From: Chitinophaga pinensis
Lineage (GTDB): Bacteria > Bacteroidota > Bacteroidia > B-17B0 > Aurantibacillaceae
DNA: 64,000 bases
Direction: 5' to 3'
Assembly: GCA_945860225.1 (NCBI GenBank)
Contig: CAMAPT010000012.1
Coordinates: forward strand, 1-64,000
Under the pieces are notes generated by a model that saw nothing but the letters and a program-made list of their open reading frames with translations, did not search any database and was not told where the DNA came from. Numbering within the stretch: the stretch's first letter is position 1; each line of letters begins with the position of its first letter. A program made the translations under genes and the position numbers. Below, piece by piece: positions 36,258 to 45,265 of the stretch.

Positions 36258-36965
36258 TCAAATTAAGTCTGACATGGTAAATATACCTTTTTTGTCCTTA
36301 ATATGCTCAGCTGCAATAACGGCACCTTGAGCAAATCCTTTTCGGTTATGTGCTTTATGCATAATTTCAATATCATCAATATTTGAATGATATTTCACTA
36401 TATGCGTTCCAGGCACTTCGCCTTCTCTTATATCTTTTATAAATAATGTTTCAGGATTTCCCTGAGTAATACTCCATTGTTTTTTACAATCAATGTTTGA
36501 TAATATTTGATTGGCTAAAGTAATGGCGGTACCACTTGGTTTATCGAGCTTGTGTATGTGATGAATTTCTTCCATTTCTACATCATACATAGGATATTTG
36601 TTCATTAATTCTGCTAAGTAAGTGTTTAATTTAAAAAACAGATTTACACCTAAACTAAAATTACTTGCATAAAACAAAGTACCATTTTGTTGCAAACACT
36701 CTTTTTCAATATCTAGAATAGAATCATACCATCCTGTTGTACCTACTACCACTGGTATTTTAGCATCAAAACACATATTAATATTTTTTATAACCGTATG
36801 CGGAGTACTAAACTCAATAGCTACGTCCGCTTTCTTTATATGTTCGGGCTGTATGGTGTGGGCATTTGTTTCATCTACTTTTAAAACAATGTGATGGCCA
36901 CGTTGTAAAGCAATAGTTTCAATTTCTTTACCCATTTTGCCGTATCCCAATAATGCAATATTCAT
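36258..36965 (-). CDS. dapB: 4-hydroxy-tetrahydrodipicolinate reductase
   Basis: A 235-residue DapB of the lysine/diaminopimelate pathway, supplying meso-DAP for peptidoglycan. The NAD(P) motif is LLGYGKMGKEI (4-14), and the catalytic/substrate motif is EEIHHIHKLDKPSGTA. It reduces the cyclic product of DapA with NAD(P)H. Its place between lepB and the DUF5683 gene is a common arrangement in Bacteroidota. Confidence 0.95.
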   Translation of the reverse strand: MNIALLGYGKMGKEIETIALQRGHHIVLKVDETNAHTIQPEHIKKADVAIEFSTPHTVIKNINMCFDAKIPVVVGTTGWYDSILDIEKECLQQNGTLFYASNFSLGVNLFFKLNTYLAELMNKYPMYDVEMEEIHHIHKLDKPSGTAITLANQILSNIDCKKQWSITQGNPETLFIKDIREGEVPGTHIVKYHSNIDDIEIMHKAHNRKGFAQGAVIAAEHIKDKKGIFTMSDLI

Positions 36966-37048
36966 ATGGTTGTGAGAAGTTTCTTAATTTTGAAAAGAAT
37001 AGCTTTTATTAATATAATCGTATATAACAGGGGTTTAAACTAACAGGG

Positions 37049-37627
37049 CTACTTGAAGTTTAATTTCAAAGTAAGACCTGTTTGTAAATGATTACTGGCG
37101 TCAAATGTTGAATAAGGATTTAGTTGAAGACTTAAATCATCACTTACGTCAAATGTTTTTAAATGAGCGTCTACATTCGCATCAATGATATTTATAAAAT
37201 AGGCCAAGGCTCCAACCATAATAGCCATATCTCTGTATTTTTTGTAATATTTTTTTTGGGTAACTAATTGGCTACTTGAATAAAAAGTGGTATTAATCGT
37301 ATGTTCATCTTCATCATATATGGCTGTTAAATTACGACTGTAAAATTTATATTGTTGATGATTGGTAACACCCCAATAAGCAATTCCACCAAGTACGCCG
37401 TATATAATAGGCATTTTCCAATATTTTTTATTATACGCCTGACCTAAACCCGGTAAACAAGCGCTGAGAATAGCCGCTTTTCTTGGACTATAATAAATAG
37501 TTTTTAATGGTTTGTCAACGTAATTGAGAGAATCTTGCCGATCACTCGTTTTAATAATACCCTGTTTTTGGGCTTGCAGGAGCGAGCTAGCAAATACTAA
37601 CAGTATATATATAATTCTAAATTTCAC
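37049..37627 (-). CDS. DUF5683 domain protein, exported
   Basis: A 192-residue protein with a signal peptide (about 1-19, ending LLQAQ). The DUF5683 core is SPRKAAILSACLPGLGQAYNKKYWKMPIIYG, with two short hydrophobic helices (about 72-90 and 139-151). Function is unknown, although the gene is regularly found between parB and dapB in this phylum. It lies 55 bp after parB and probably shares its transcript. Confidence 0.85.
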   Translation of the reverse strand: MKFRIIYILLVFASSLLQAQKQGIIKTSDRQDSLNYVDKPLKTIYYSPRKAAILSACLPGLGQAYNKKYWKMPIIYGVLGGIAYWGVTNHQQYKFYSRNLTAIYDEDEHTINTTFYSSSQLVTQKKYYKKYRDMAIMVGALAYFINIIDANVDAHLKTFDVSDDLSLQLNPYSTFDASNHLQTGLTLKLNFK

Positions 37628-37682
37628 TAAAGCAAAAGTAAAAACAGAAAATGATATTACATTTCCTGTTTTTGATGTTTAA

Positions 37683-38579
37683 TTAATTTATGTCAAAAAA
37701 AGATAAAATATGCTCCAATTCAGTATCATTACTGAAACTCAATGTGATGGAACCTGTCCCTTTTGGGGTACGTTTAAAATCAAAAGATTTACTGAATATT
37801 TTTTCAAGCTTATTGGCAATTTGCTTGTCTTCTATACTCAATGGCTTTTCTATCCGCGTGGTTTTTGGTTTAAATTGCATTTTTTCACCACGAGCTAATT
37901 CTTCAACTTGCCGAACAGATAATTCATTTTCTACGGTTAAAGCAAAAATAGCCAATTGTTTATCTTCATTCTCAATACTTAGCAACGCACGGGCGTGTCC
38001 CATAGAAATATCCTTATCCCTTACTGCTTTCTGAATTACCGCAGGTAATTTTAATAAGCGAAGAAAATTAGTAACAGTACTCCGTTGTTTGTTTACTTTT
38101 TCGCTCAACTGTTCTTGCGTTAAATCACATTCTTCAATTAAGCGCTTATAACTGAGAGAAATTTCAATAGGATCTAAATCTTCTCGTTGAATATTTTCAA
38201 TTAAACCCATTTCTAGCATAGCTTGATCATTAGCTACGCGGATATAAGCAGGTATTTCCGTTAAACCGGCAATTTGAGAAGCTCTGAAACGTCGTTCCCC
38301 GGAGATTAATTGATATTGATCATATCCTAATTTACGAACCGTAATAGGCTGTATGATGCCATGTTGTTTGATAGATTCGGATAATTCTTGAAGGGCTATT
38401 TCTTCGAAATTGGTTCGTGGCTGAAACGGATTGGTTTCTATGTTTTTTAGTTTGATGATAGCTATAGAGCCAACCACTGGAGAATTTTCTCCCGTTTGTT
38501 TAGTTGTAATATCAGTTTTGGCATTTTCTAATAATGCACTTAGTCCTCTTCCTAATGCCGGTTTCTTTTGGTTACTCAT
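37683..38579 (-). CDS. parB: Chromosome partitioning protein ParB
   Basis: A 298-residue ParB/Spo0J protein. The N-terminal CTP-binding domain has NPFQPRTNFEEIALQELSESIKQHGIIQPITV and GERRFRASQIAG; the helix-turn-helix follows (LTQEQLSEKVNKQRSTVTNFLRLL). A C-terminal dimerisation region completes it. ParB loads at parS sites near the origin and slides as a clamp, and works with ParA upstream. I found no clear parS in the window. Confidence 0.95.
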   Translation of the reverse strand: MSNQKKPALGRGLSALLENAKTDITTKQTGENSPVVGSIAIIKLKNIETNPFQPRTNFEEIALQELSESIKQHGIIQPITVRKLGYDQYQLISGERRFRASQIAGLTEIPAYIRVANDQAMLEMGLIENIQREDLDPIEISLSYKRLIEECDLTQEQLSEKVNKQRSTVTNFLRLLKLPAVIQKAVRDKDISMGHARALLSIENEDKQLAIFALTVENELSVRQVEELARGEKMQFKPKTTRIEKPLSIEDKQIANKLEKIFSKSFDFKRTPKGTGSITLSFSNDTELEHILSFFDIN

Positions 38580-38664
38580 CTGTTTTAAATTGTAAGAATG
38601 ATTGATAAGTAATATGTGAAGAGTATTGACTCCTAACCCATAACTTATACCTCATAATTGTTAT

Positions 38665-39498
38665 TTATCCTTCGTTAAATTCGGTCTCTTCTGCTGTAAA
38701 AGTCATGGTACGATTTTCATCGCTTATCTTAGTCAAGCTGTTTCGTTGCAAAATTTCACGAGCTAAGTTAAGATAATTGATAGAACCTTTTCCGGATGCA
38801 TCGTGCATAATAATCGTTTTCCCATGGCTTGGAGCTTCAGCCAATTTAGTGTTTCTTTGAATGATCGTATTAAACACCATGTTTTGAAAGTGCATTTTCA
38901 CCTCTTCTACTACTTGATTAGCCAATTTTAAACGAGGGTCATACATAGTTAGTAATACACCTTCTATGTCTAAATCTGTATTAATATGAGCTTGAACTAG
39001 TTTAATTGTTTGCAATAATTTACCCATTCCTTCTAGGGCGAAATATTCGCATTGAACGGGAATAATTACGCTATCTGCGGCTGACAATGAATTAATGACA
39101 GTTAATCCTAGAGATGGGCAGCAATCAATAATAATGAAATCATAATCATCTTTTATTTTGTTAAGAGCAGCTTTCATCATATAATCCCTATTTGGGAGAT
39201 TAACAATTTCCAACTCAATAGCTACCAAATCTGTATTAGTTGGTAATAAATACAAATTCGGAGTTTCTGTTTCCAAAATCACATCTTTTGGATCTACACT
39301 ATCAATAATACATTCGTACAATCCAGCTTCTATATCTTTGGGTTCAATACCAACACCTGAGGTTGAATTGGCTTGAGGATCAGCATCTACTAATAGAGTT
39401 TTATATTCTAAAACAGCCAAAGATGCTGCCAAATTAATGGCAGATGTCGTTTTTCCTACTCCACCTTTTTGATTTGCTATTGCAATAATTTTTCCCAT
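38665..39498 (-). CDS. parA: Chromosome partitioning ATPase ParA
   Basis: A 277-residue ParA/Soj ATPase with the deviant Walker A motif [14 protein letters not shown] (10-23) and the Walker B region [14 protein letters not shown]. It binds DNA as an ATP dimer and is released by ParB, moving the chromosome origin. It is a chromosomal-type protein without the extra N-terminal DNA-binding domain of plasmid ParA. parB follows after 85 bp. Confidence 0.95.
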   Translation of the reverse strand: MGKIIAIANQKGGVGKTTSAINLAASLAVLEYKTLLVDADPQANSTSGVGIEPKDIEAGLYECIIDSVDPKDVILETETPNLYLLPTNTDLVAIELEIVNLPNRDYMMKAALNKIKDDYDFIIIDCCPSLGLTVINSLSAADSVIIPVQCEYFALEGMGKLLQTIKLVQAHINTDLDIEGVLLTMYDPRLKLANQVVEEVKMHFQNMVFNTIIQRNTKLAEAPSHGKTIIMHDASGKGSINYLNLAREILQRNSLTKISDENRTMTFTAEETEFNEG

Positions 39499-39505
39499 AT
39501 CTATC

Positions 39506-40189
39506 TTACTTACTGATTGTTTGTCCTATTTCTAAAAGGGTTAATGTTTTGCCCTGTATATTAAATTTATTTATAGCTTCTTGCTTGTCGATTGTTATAT
39601 AACCAAACGTGTCATAATGCATTCCTATAACATCTGAACAATGAATAAAATCCTTACAACAAATAATCGCATTGTCTACGCCCATTGTAAAATTGTCGCC
39701 AATTGGTAAAAATGCAAAATCAATTTTACGATATTGCCCAATTAATTTCATATCATAAGTAAGAGCTGTATCTCCTGCATAATAAAAATTTTTATCAGAA
39801 CTTTCAACCACAAATCCCATCGGATTTCCCCCATAAGACCCATCAGGTAAGCTACTGCTGTGTTCAGCTTTTACACATTTAACAGAACCAAAATCAAACA
39901 TTTTTTTACCCCCTGTATTCATTGGATGCGTGTTGGTAATACCTTGTTTTTGAAACCATACATGTATTTCCCAATTACAAATTACAATAGCATTGGTTCT
40001 TTTTGCAATAGAAACCGCATCTGCAATGTGGTCTTCATGTCCATGTGATACAAGAATATAGTCTGCGGAAATGGCATTAACATTGATACCCTTAGCTAAT
40101 TCGTTATATGAGATAAAAGGATCGAACAATAAATGTTTATTATTTATTTCTACTCCAAAACAAGAATGACCGTAATATGTTATTTTCAT
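39506..40189 (-). CDS. Metallo-beta-lactamase-fold hydrolase, UPF0173 (UlaG-like)
   Basis: A 227-residue metal-dependent hydrolase. The metal motif is HGHEDH with His49, His51, Asp53 and His54, and the N-terminus [11 protein letters not shown] is typical of the UPF0173 family. Its substrate is unknown. The stop codon lies seven bases before the parA start. Two tandem copies of a palindromic repeat (40190-40367) occupy the leader right up to its ATG, and a short repeat-encoded frame ends at an overlapping ATGA. Confidence 0.88.
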   Translation of the reverse strand: MKITYYGHSCFGVEINNKHLLFDPFISYNELAKGINVNAISADYILVSHGHEDHIADAVSIAKRTNAIVICNWEIHVWFQKQGITNTHPMNTGGKKMFDFGSVKCVKAEHSSSLPDGSYGGNPMGFVVESSDKNFYYAGDTALTYDMKLIGQYRKIDFAFLPIGDNFTMGVDNAIICCKDFIHCSDVIGMHYDTFGYITIDKQEAINKFNIQGKTLTLLEIGQTISK

Positions 40190-40277
40190 ATGTAGATTTT
40201 ATTTTTTTTAGTTGTCATATGGTATACGCCATGTATCTTCATTTGTGCTTGTGTTTAGGAAAACATGGCTATTTCAT
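40190..40277 (-). repeat. Start-codon-anchored palindromic repeat, copy 2 (proximal)
   Basis: In gene direction it starts ATGAAATAGCCATGT and ends TCTACAT, followed directly by ATGAAA, the start of the hydrolase gene. Inverted arms CATATGGTATACGCCATGT (+ strand 40216-40234) and ACATGGCTATTTCATATG (40263-40280) pair with a few mismatches. Length 88 bp. Its central part (about 40243-40262) is diverged from the other two full copies and lacks their small inner hairpin. Confidence 0.85.
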
Positions 40278-40367
40278 ATGTAGATATTTATTATTTTTTT
40301 AGTTGTCATATGGTATACGCCATGTATCTTCATTTGTTTTTGTGCGCGAAGCACATGGCTATTTCAT
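40278..40367 (-). repeat. Start-codon-anchored palindromic repeat, copy 1 (distal)
   Basis: A 90-bp unit directly in tandem with the 88-bp copy. The first 71 bases differ from the copy at 58572 at one position only. Outer arms GCCATGT/ACATGGC and an inner hairpin TGTGC-TTCGC-GCACA are intact. It ends TCTACAT and runs into the ATGAAATAG start of the proximal copy. Confidence 0.88.
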
Positions 40368-40485
40368 AAGTTTTAAATGAATATTTTTAAAAAATACAAT
40401 TAGTAAATTTAAACTATTATGAGGTTACATGTGTTTTTAGTTTTTAACAGCAAAATATATAACTTAGCCAAAATGTTAATAATCT

Positions 40486-41013
40486 ATGCATCCAATAACC
40501 ATTATATCATCTACTAATCGTTTAGATAGTAATACCGAAAAAATTGCTAATTATTACTTATCTATTTTAAAAAATAAGACATTTCATGTCGACTTATTAA
40601 ATTTAAAAGAATTACCTGAATCTTTTTTGTTTAGTGATTTATATGGCAAACGTTCTGATGAATTTCAAAAAATTATAGATAAATATATCGAACAACAAAC
40701 TAAATTTATTTTTATTGTACCTGAATACAACGGAAGTTTTCCAGGGATTTTAAAAGGTTTTTTGGACGCTGTTTCTCCAAAATTATGGCTAGATAATAAA
40801 GCTTGTTTAGTGGGAATATCTACAGGGAGAGCAGGTAATTTGAGAGGCATGGAACATCTAACAAATATTCTCAATTATCTGAAAGTTAACGTGTATCATA
40901 ACAAGTTACCCATAAGCCGGGTCGATACGTTACTCGACACTTCAGGTAATTTGACAGATGCGGAAACTAAGCGTGCTATTGATATACAGCTAAATGGTTT
41001 TTTAGACTTTTAG
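40486..41013 (+). CDS. NADPH-dependent FMN reductase family protein
   Basis: A 175-residue flavodoxin-fold reductase. The FMN-binding loop is ISSTNRLDSNTEKIA (about 7-22) and the second flavin segment is VPEYNGSFPGILKGFLDAV. These enzymes use NADPH to reduce FMN or quinones/azo compounds, and the exact substrate is unknown. It converges with rnhA, whose stop is one base away. The 296 bases upstream (40190-40485) hold the tandem repeats and an AT-rich leader; nothing else was seen there. Confidence 0.85.
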   Translation: MHPITIISSTNRLDSNTEKIANYYLSILKNKTFHVDLLNLKELPESFLFSDLYGKRSDEFQKIIDKYIEQQTKFIFIVPEYNGSFPGILKGFLDAVSPKLWLDNKACLVGISTGRAGNLRGMEHLTNILNYLKVNVYHNKLPISRVDTLLDTSGNLTDAETKRAIDIQLNGFLDF

Positions 41014-41014
41014 G

Positions 41015-41500
41015 TTATAAATTCAACCCCTTAGATTTTTGAGATAGTTCGTAGCCTTCATCAATTAATAGATGTTTGTTTTTACTCGCGGCTACGGCTA
41101 ATTCGTCACACCGATTATTTTCCTTGTTGGAGGCATGACCCTTTACCCAAATAAACTTAATATGGTGCTTTTTTTGAATGATTAAAAAACGTTTCCATAA
41201 ATCAGCGTTTGCTTTTCCTGCAAATCCTTTTTTAACCCACCCATATACCCATCCGAGATTAATAGAATCAATTACATATTTAGAGTCAGAATAAACAACA
41301 ACGTTCAAATGTTCTTTTTTTAAACTTTCGAGAGCAACAATAATGGCAATTAATTCCATACGATTATTTGTGGTTAATCTAAATCCATAAGCTAGTTCCT
41401 TGCGTTGTTCTTTGTATTTCATCACAATGCCAAGACCGCCAGGACCTGGATTTCCGCTACAAGCACCATCTGTATATATCTCTACGATTGAACCTTCCAT
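41015..41500 (-). CDS. rnhA: Ribonuclease HI
   Basis: A 161-residue RNase HI that degrades the RNA strand of RNA-DNA hybrids. The four catalytic acids are Asp11 (IYTDGACSGNPGPGG), Glu49 (NNRMEL), Asp72 (YSDSKY) and Asp132 (NRCDELA), with His122 in KGHAS. All are present, so it should be active. Length is normal. Its 3' end touches the FMN reductase gene. Confidence 0.96.
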   Translation of the reverse strand: MEGSIVEIYTDGACSGNPGPGGLGIVMKYKEQRKELAYGFRLTTNNRMELIAIIVALESLKKEHLNVVVYSDSKYVIDSINLGWVYGWVKKGFAGKANADLWKRFLIIQKKHHIKFIWVKGHASNKENNRCDELAVAASKNKHLLIDEGYELSQKSKGLNL

Positions 41501-41636
41501 CTATGGGATAAAGTTAATTGTTTTCAACAGACGCGCATAAATTGGCAGATGATTTATTTTTGTAAGTTATTTTATTCTTCTATAGATTTAAAATTCATTT
41601 AGTTTTTTATATATTTAGCTCATATATATTATAATC

Positions 41637-42743
41637 ATGTCTAAAAAAGGAAGTAAAAAAGATAAAAGCATATTTAACCAAGAGTCATTATTGTTTTTGG
41701 AAAATTATATCAATAATCCTTCTCCAACCGGTTTTGAAAGTGCGGGGCAGGAAATGTGGTTAAATTACATTAAACCATATATTGACGATTATTTTGTAGA
41801 CACTTATGGAACGGTTGTAGGAGTAATTAATCCTGAGGCTGATTATAAGGTTGTTATAGAAGCCCATGCTGATGAAATTTCTTATTTTGTTCATTACATT
41901 ACGAAAGATGGTTTTATCTATCTGAGAAAAAATGGAGGTAGCGATCATCAAATAGCTCCCTCAAAACGAGTAAATATTCATACACAAAAAGGAATTGTTA
42001 AAGGCATATTTGGCTGGCCTGCAATACACGTTAGAGATGCTGCTAAAGAAGAAACGCCAACTCTTAAAAATATTTTTTTAGACCTAGGTTGTAAGAGTGA
42101 TAAAGAAGTGGAAGAGCTAGGTGTGCATGTTGGCTGTGTTGTTACTTATGAAGATGAGTTCATGGAATTGAACAATCGATATTTTGTAGGAAGAGCGCTC
42201 GATAACCGAATAGGAGGATTTATGATTGCTGAAGTAGCTCGACTTTTAAAAGAGAATAAGACGAAATTGCCTTTTGGATTATACATCGTTAATTCTGTTC
42301 AAGAAGAAATAGGATTACGTGGTGCTGAAATGATTGCGCATAAAATAAAGCCAGATGTAGCAATTATTACAGATGTTTGTCATGATACTCAAACACCTAT
42401 GATGAATAAAATAACTAGCGGAGATTTAGCTTGCGGTAAAGGTCCGGTTTTATCCTATGGGCCTGCTGTTCAAAATAATTTATTAAAATTAGTTATTGAT
42501 GCTGCAGAAAAAAACAATATTGAATTTCAACGCCAAGCAGCTAGCCGAAGTACCGGAACCGATACAGACGCGTTTGCATATAGTAATGAGGGAGTAGCCT
42601 CTGTTTTAATTTCTCTTCCTTTGCGTTATATGCATACAACCGTTGAAAGTGTGCATAAAAACGATGTAGAAAGTGTAATTAATTTAATTATTGCTTCATT
42701 GAAAACAATAAAAAACAATCATGATTTTAGATATATTAAATAA
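41637..42743 (+). CDS. M42-family metallopeptidase (glutamyl aminopeptidase/cellulase-like)
   Basis: A 368-residue M42 peptidase, a dinuclear metal aminopeptidase that forms large tetrahedral assemblies. Metal-binding motifs are EAHADEISYFV, RALDNRIGGF, NSVQEEIGLRGA and TDVCHDT. It removes N-terminal residues from peptides in the cytosol. Some relatives are mislabelled cellulase. It begins 136 bp after rnhA, divergent, and 71 bp before the GH3-like operon. Confidence 0.9.
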   Translation: MSKKGSKKDKSIFNQESLLFLENYINNPSPTGFESAGQEMWLNYIKPYIDDYFVDTYGTVVGVINPEADYKVVIEAHADEISYFVHYITKDGFIYLRKNGGSDHQIAPSKRVNIHTQKGIVKGIFGWPAIHVRDAAKEETPTLKNIFLDLGCKSDKEVEELGVHVGCVVTYEDEFMELNNRYFVGRALDNRIGGFMIAEVARLLKENKTKLPFGLYIVNSVQEEIGLRGAEMIAHKIKPDVAIITDVCHDTQTPMMNKITSGDLACGKGPVLSYGPAVQNNLLKLVIDAAEKNNIEFQRQAASRSTGTDTDAFAYSNEGVASVLISLPLRYMHTTVESVHKNDVESVINLIIASLKTIKNNHDFRYIK

Positions 42744-42814
42744 TTCAACTTTGATACCCTAATTCATTGTTAGAATAATTTATATACCTCTTACTCGTAC
42801 ATCAAAATTGAAAA

Positions 42815-44350
42815 ATGGCCATTATCGATTCCATATTAAAGGGTGCAGTCAAACTAGGAAGTAAAATTCCTAAACGCACTAATTATTATGCGCAACAAAT
42901 TAAAGTGCTAAAAAAATTATTGACAAAAGCTGAGTATACAGCTTTTGGAGAACATTTTCATTTTTCTAACATACTACAGCAACAAAATCCAATTCACGAG
43001 TTCCAGACCACCGTCAAAATGTACGATTATAGTAGTATATATAAAGAATGGTGGTATAGGGCAATTAAAGGAGAACCTTATGTCTGCTGGCCTAATCACA
43101 TTAAATATTTTGCATTAAGTTCAGGAACCTCTGAGGCGGCTAGTAAATATATTCCTGTTACAAAAGAATTATTAAGAGCTTTTAAAAGAGGTAGTATCAG
43201 GCAATTAATTGCTCAGGCTAATTATGATTTGCCAACCGAACACTTTTCAAAAGGGATGTTAATGATAGGAGGCAGTACTCTCCTAGACTTTAATGGAAGT
43301 CATTACTCCGGAGATTTAAGCGGAATCACCGCTGCTAATATTCCAATTTGGTTTCAACGATTTTATAAACCAGGTAAAAAAATTTCTAGATATAAAGATT
43401 GGGAAACAAAATTATCTGAAATTGTAAAAAGTGCTAGGAATTGGGATATTGGTGTGATTGTAGGTGTTCCAGCATGGGTTCAAATTTTAATGGAACGCAT
43501 TATTAATGAATATCAAGTTCAAACTATTCATGATATTTGGCCGAATCTTAGAATATATGTTCATGCTGGTGTTTCTATTGAACCATATCGAAAAAGTATT
43601 GCTAAACTCACAGCTTTTCCATTAATATTTTCAGATACCTATTTAGCCTCAGAAGGTTTAATTGCTTATCAGGAAAGACCAAATCAGGAACAAGGAATGC
43701 GGATGCTTTTGGACAATGGCATTTTTTATGAATTTGTTCCGTTTAATGAACAAAATTTTGATTCTGACGGAAATATGAAGCCGGATGCTGAGGCATTAAC
43801 GATTAAAGATGTGGAAGTTGGTAGAGAATATGCTCTTTTGCTCTCTACTTGCGCAGGCGCATGGAGGTATTTGATTGGAGATACGATTCGGTTTACCAAT
43901 CTGGAATTGGCTGAAATAGTAATTACAGGAAGAACAAAGCATTTTTTAAGTTTATGTGGTGAGCACTTATCGGTTGAAAATATGAGTCATGCCATTAAGT
44001 TAACCGCCGATGACCTTAAAATAGATATCAATGAATTTGCCGTTGCTGGTATTCCTCACGATACACTATTTGCTCATCATTGGTTTATTGGTTCAAATAA
44101 GGCTGTGTCAGAACAGTCTATTAAGGAACGGTTAGACTTTCGTCTAAAGGAGATTAATGATGATTATCGTACAGAAAGAACTTCAGCCTTAAAAGAGATT
44201 TATGTTACAGTATTACCTGACGATGCTTTTATTGATTTCATGGCTACGAAAGGTAAACTAGGCTCGGCCCATAAATTTCCAAGAGTTTTAAAAGGTAAAC
44301 TATTAGAAGAATGGCAAGCATTTATTGCCAATTATAAAAATACATTTTGA
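42815..44350 (+). CDS. GH3-family acyl-adenylating protein
   Basis: A 511-residue GH3 protein. GH3 enzymes of plants conjugate amino acids to jasmonate or auxin through an acyl-adenylate; the role of the bacterial members is unknown. The nucleotide-binding motifs are LSSGTSEAASKYIPV (about 100-115), YLASEGLIAYQ and YLIGDTIRF. It heads a compact operon, overlapping the next gene by four bases (ATGA). Bacterial substrates could be fatty or aromatic acids. Confidence 0.88.
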   Translation: MAIIDSILKGAVKLGSKIPKRTNYYAQQIKVLKKLLTKAEYTAFGEHFHFSNILQQQNPIHEFQTTVKMYDYSSIYKEWWYRAIKGEPYVCWPNHIKYFALSSGTSEAASKYIPVTKELLRAFKRGSIRQLIAQANYDLPTEHFSKGMLMIGGSTLLDFNGSHYSGDLSGITAANIPIWFQRFYKPGKKISRYKDWETKLSEIVKSARNWDIGVIVGVPAWVQILMERIINEYQVQTIHDIWPNLRIYVHAGVSIEPYRKSIAKLTAFPLIFSDTYLASEGLIAYQERPNQEQGMRMLLDNGIFYEFVPFNEQNFDSDGNMKPDAEALTIKDVEVGREYALLLSTCAGAWRYLIGDTIRFTNLELAEIVITGRTKHFLSLCGEHLSVENMSHAIKLTADDLKIDINEFAVAGIPHDTLFAHHWFIGSNKAVSEQSIKERLDFRLKEINDDYRTERTSALKEIYVTVLPDDAFIDFMATKGKLGSAHKFPRVLKGKLLEEWQAFIANYKNTF

Positions 44351-44988
44351 TGATTAGTCTAATATATCAAGCCGTCGTTATTATTTTACTGCTAACCTTT
44401 TCATTTGGACCGGCTTTTTTTGCCTTAATCAATACAGGCATAAAATATGGTTACAAAACAGGGTCGTTTTTAGCTCTAGGCGTAGTCATCAGCGACTTTT
44501 TTTTGTGTCTTTTGGTATGTGTATTGGTGCATTTTGGAATGGCTAATTTATTGCATTCTGAAAAGGCTCAAACATTTTTTGCCATTATTGGAGGTATCAT
44601 TCTCATTGTTTTTGGAGCTTTTTTTTTTAAGAAATTACCCGTCAAAACAGATGATATAATTGAGATTGAAAATCAATTGCCTAGCTCCAAATTAATGTTT
44701 TTAAAGGGTTTTTTCCTTAATATATTTAATCCAACTGTATGGTTGTTATGGTTAGCGAATGTTACAGCTATTAGTAAAACTCTCGACTATTCTATTCTTA
44801 AAATGATCGTGTTTTTTAGTATAGTTTTGACAGCTGTTTTATTGGTAGAGTTATTTAAAGTAAAATTGGCCGGAAAAATAAAAAATTATCTTACAGATAA
44901 AATTATGATGATTGCTAATTATATTACAGGCTCAGCTTTAATGATTTTTGGATTAATCCTGATATATAATCACTATTTTAATAAATAA
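44347..44988 (+). CDS. LysE/RhtB-family transporter
   Basis: A 213-residue membrane protein with about six transmembrane helices and the family N-terminus SFGPAFFALINTGIKYGYKTG. LysE/RhtB proteins export amino acids or related small molecules by proton exchange. The central region after helix 3 is charged. It overlaps the GH3 gene by four bases and the DUF493 gene by one base, so the three are translationally linked. Confidence 0.88.
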   Translation: MMISLIYQAVVIILLLTFSFGPAFFALINTGIKYGYKTGSFLALGVVISDFFLCLLVCVLVHFGMANLLHSEKAQTFFAIIGGIILIVFGAFFFKKLPVKTDDIIEIENQLPSSKLMFLKGFFLNIFNPTVWLLWLANVTAISKTLDYSILKMIVFFSIVLTAVLLVELFKVKLAGKIKNYLTDKIMMIANYITGSALMIFGLILIYNHYFNK

Positions 44989-45263
44989 TGGCAACACAAC
45001 AATTTGATGAACTAAAAAGAAAACTGGAAGAAAGTATAAAATCTTTCCCCTATATCTATATGTTTAAATTTATTATCAAGTCTGATAATAAAACGATGGC
45101 TCTGGTAGAGGTGATATTTGATAACGACGCCGATATTATTCAGAAACAATCGGCAAAAGGCAATTATATTAGTATAACAGTTAAGCAAGTGGTTATGAAC
45201 GTAGATGAAATTATAACCATATACGAAAAAGCTGCCGAAATTGAAGGTGTAATGTCATTGTAA
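44988..45263 (+). CDS. DUF493 (YbeD-like) family protein
   Basis: A 91-residue ferredoxin-fold protein of the DUF493/YbeD family, recognised by FPYIYMFKFIIKSDN, followed by SAKGNYISITVKQVV. In E. coli the family member YbeD lies near lipoate genes and may be an allosteric regulator, but no function is proven. It begins on the last base of the transporter stop (TAATG), and the aldose epimerase gene follows two bases later. Confidence 0.9.
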   Translation: MATQQFDELKRKLEESIKSFPYIYMFKFIIKSDNKTMALVEVIFDNDADIIQKQSAKGNYISITVKQVVMNVDEIITIYEKAAEIEGVMSL

Positions 45264-45265
45264 AG

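Noticed and set aside
37690-38034. 114-codon plus-strand frame opposite parB
   Set aside because: Shadow of parB; low-complexity Ser/Leu-rich translation and no ribosome-binding context.
37683-39498. Search for a parS site near parA/parB
   Set aside because: No TGTTTCACGTGAAACA-like 16-mer was seen; parS may lie outside the window.
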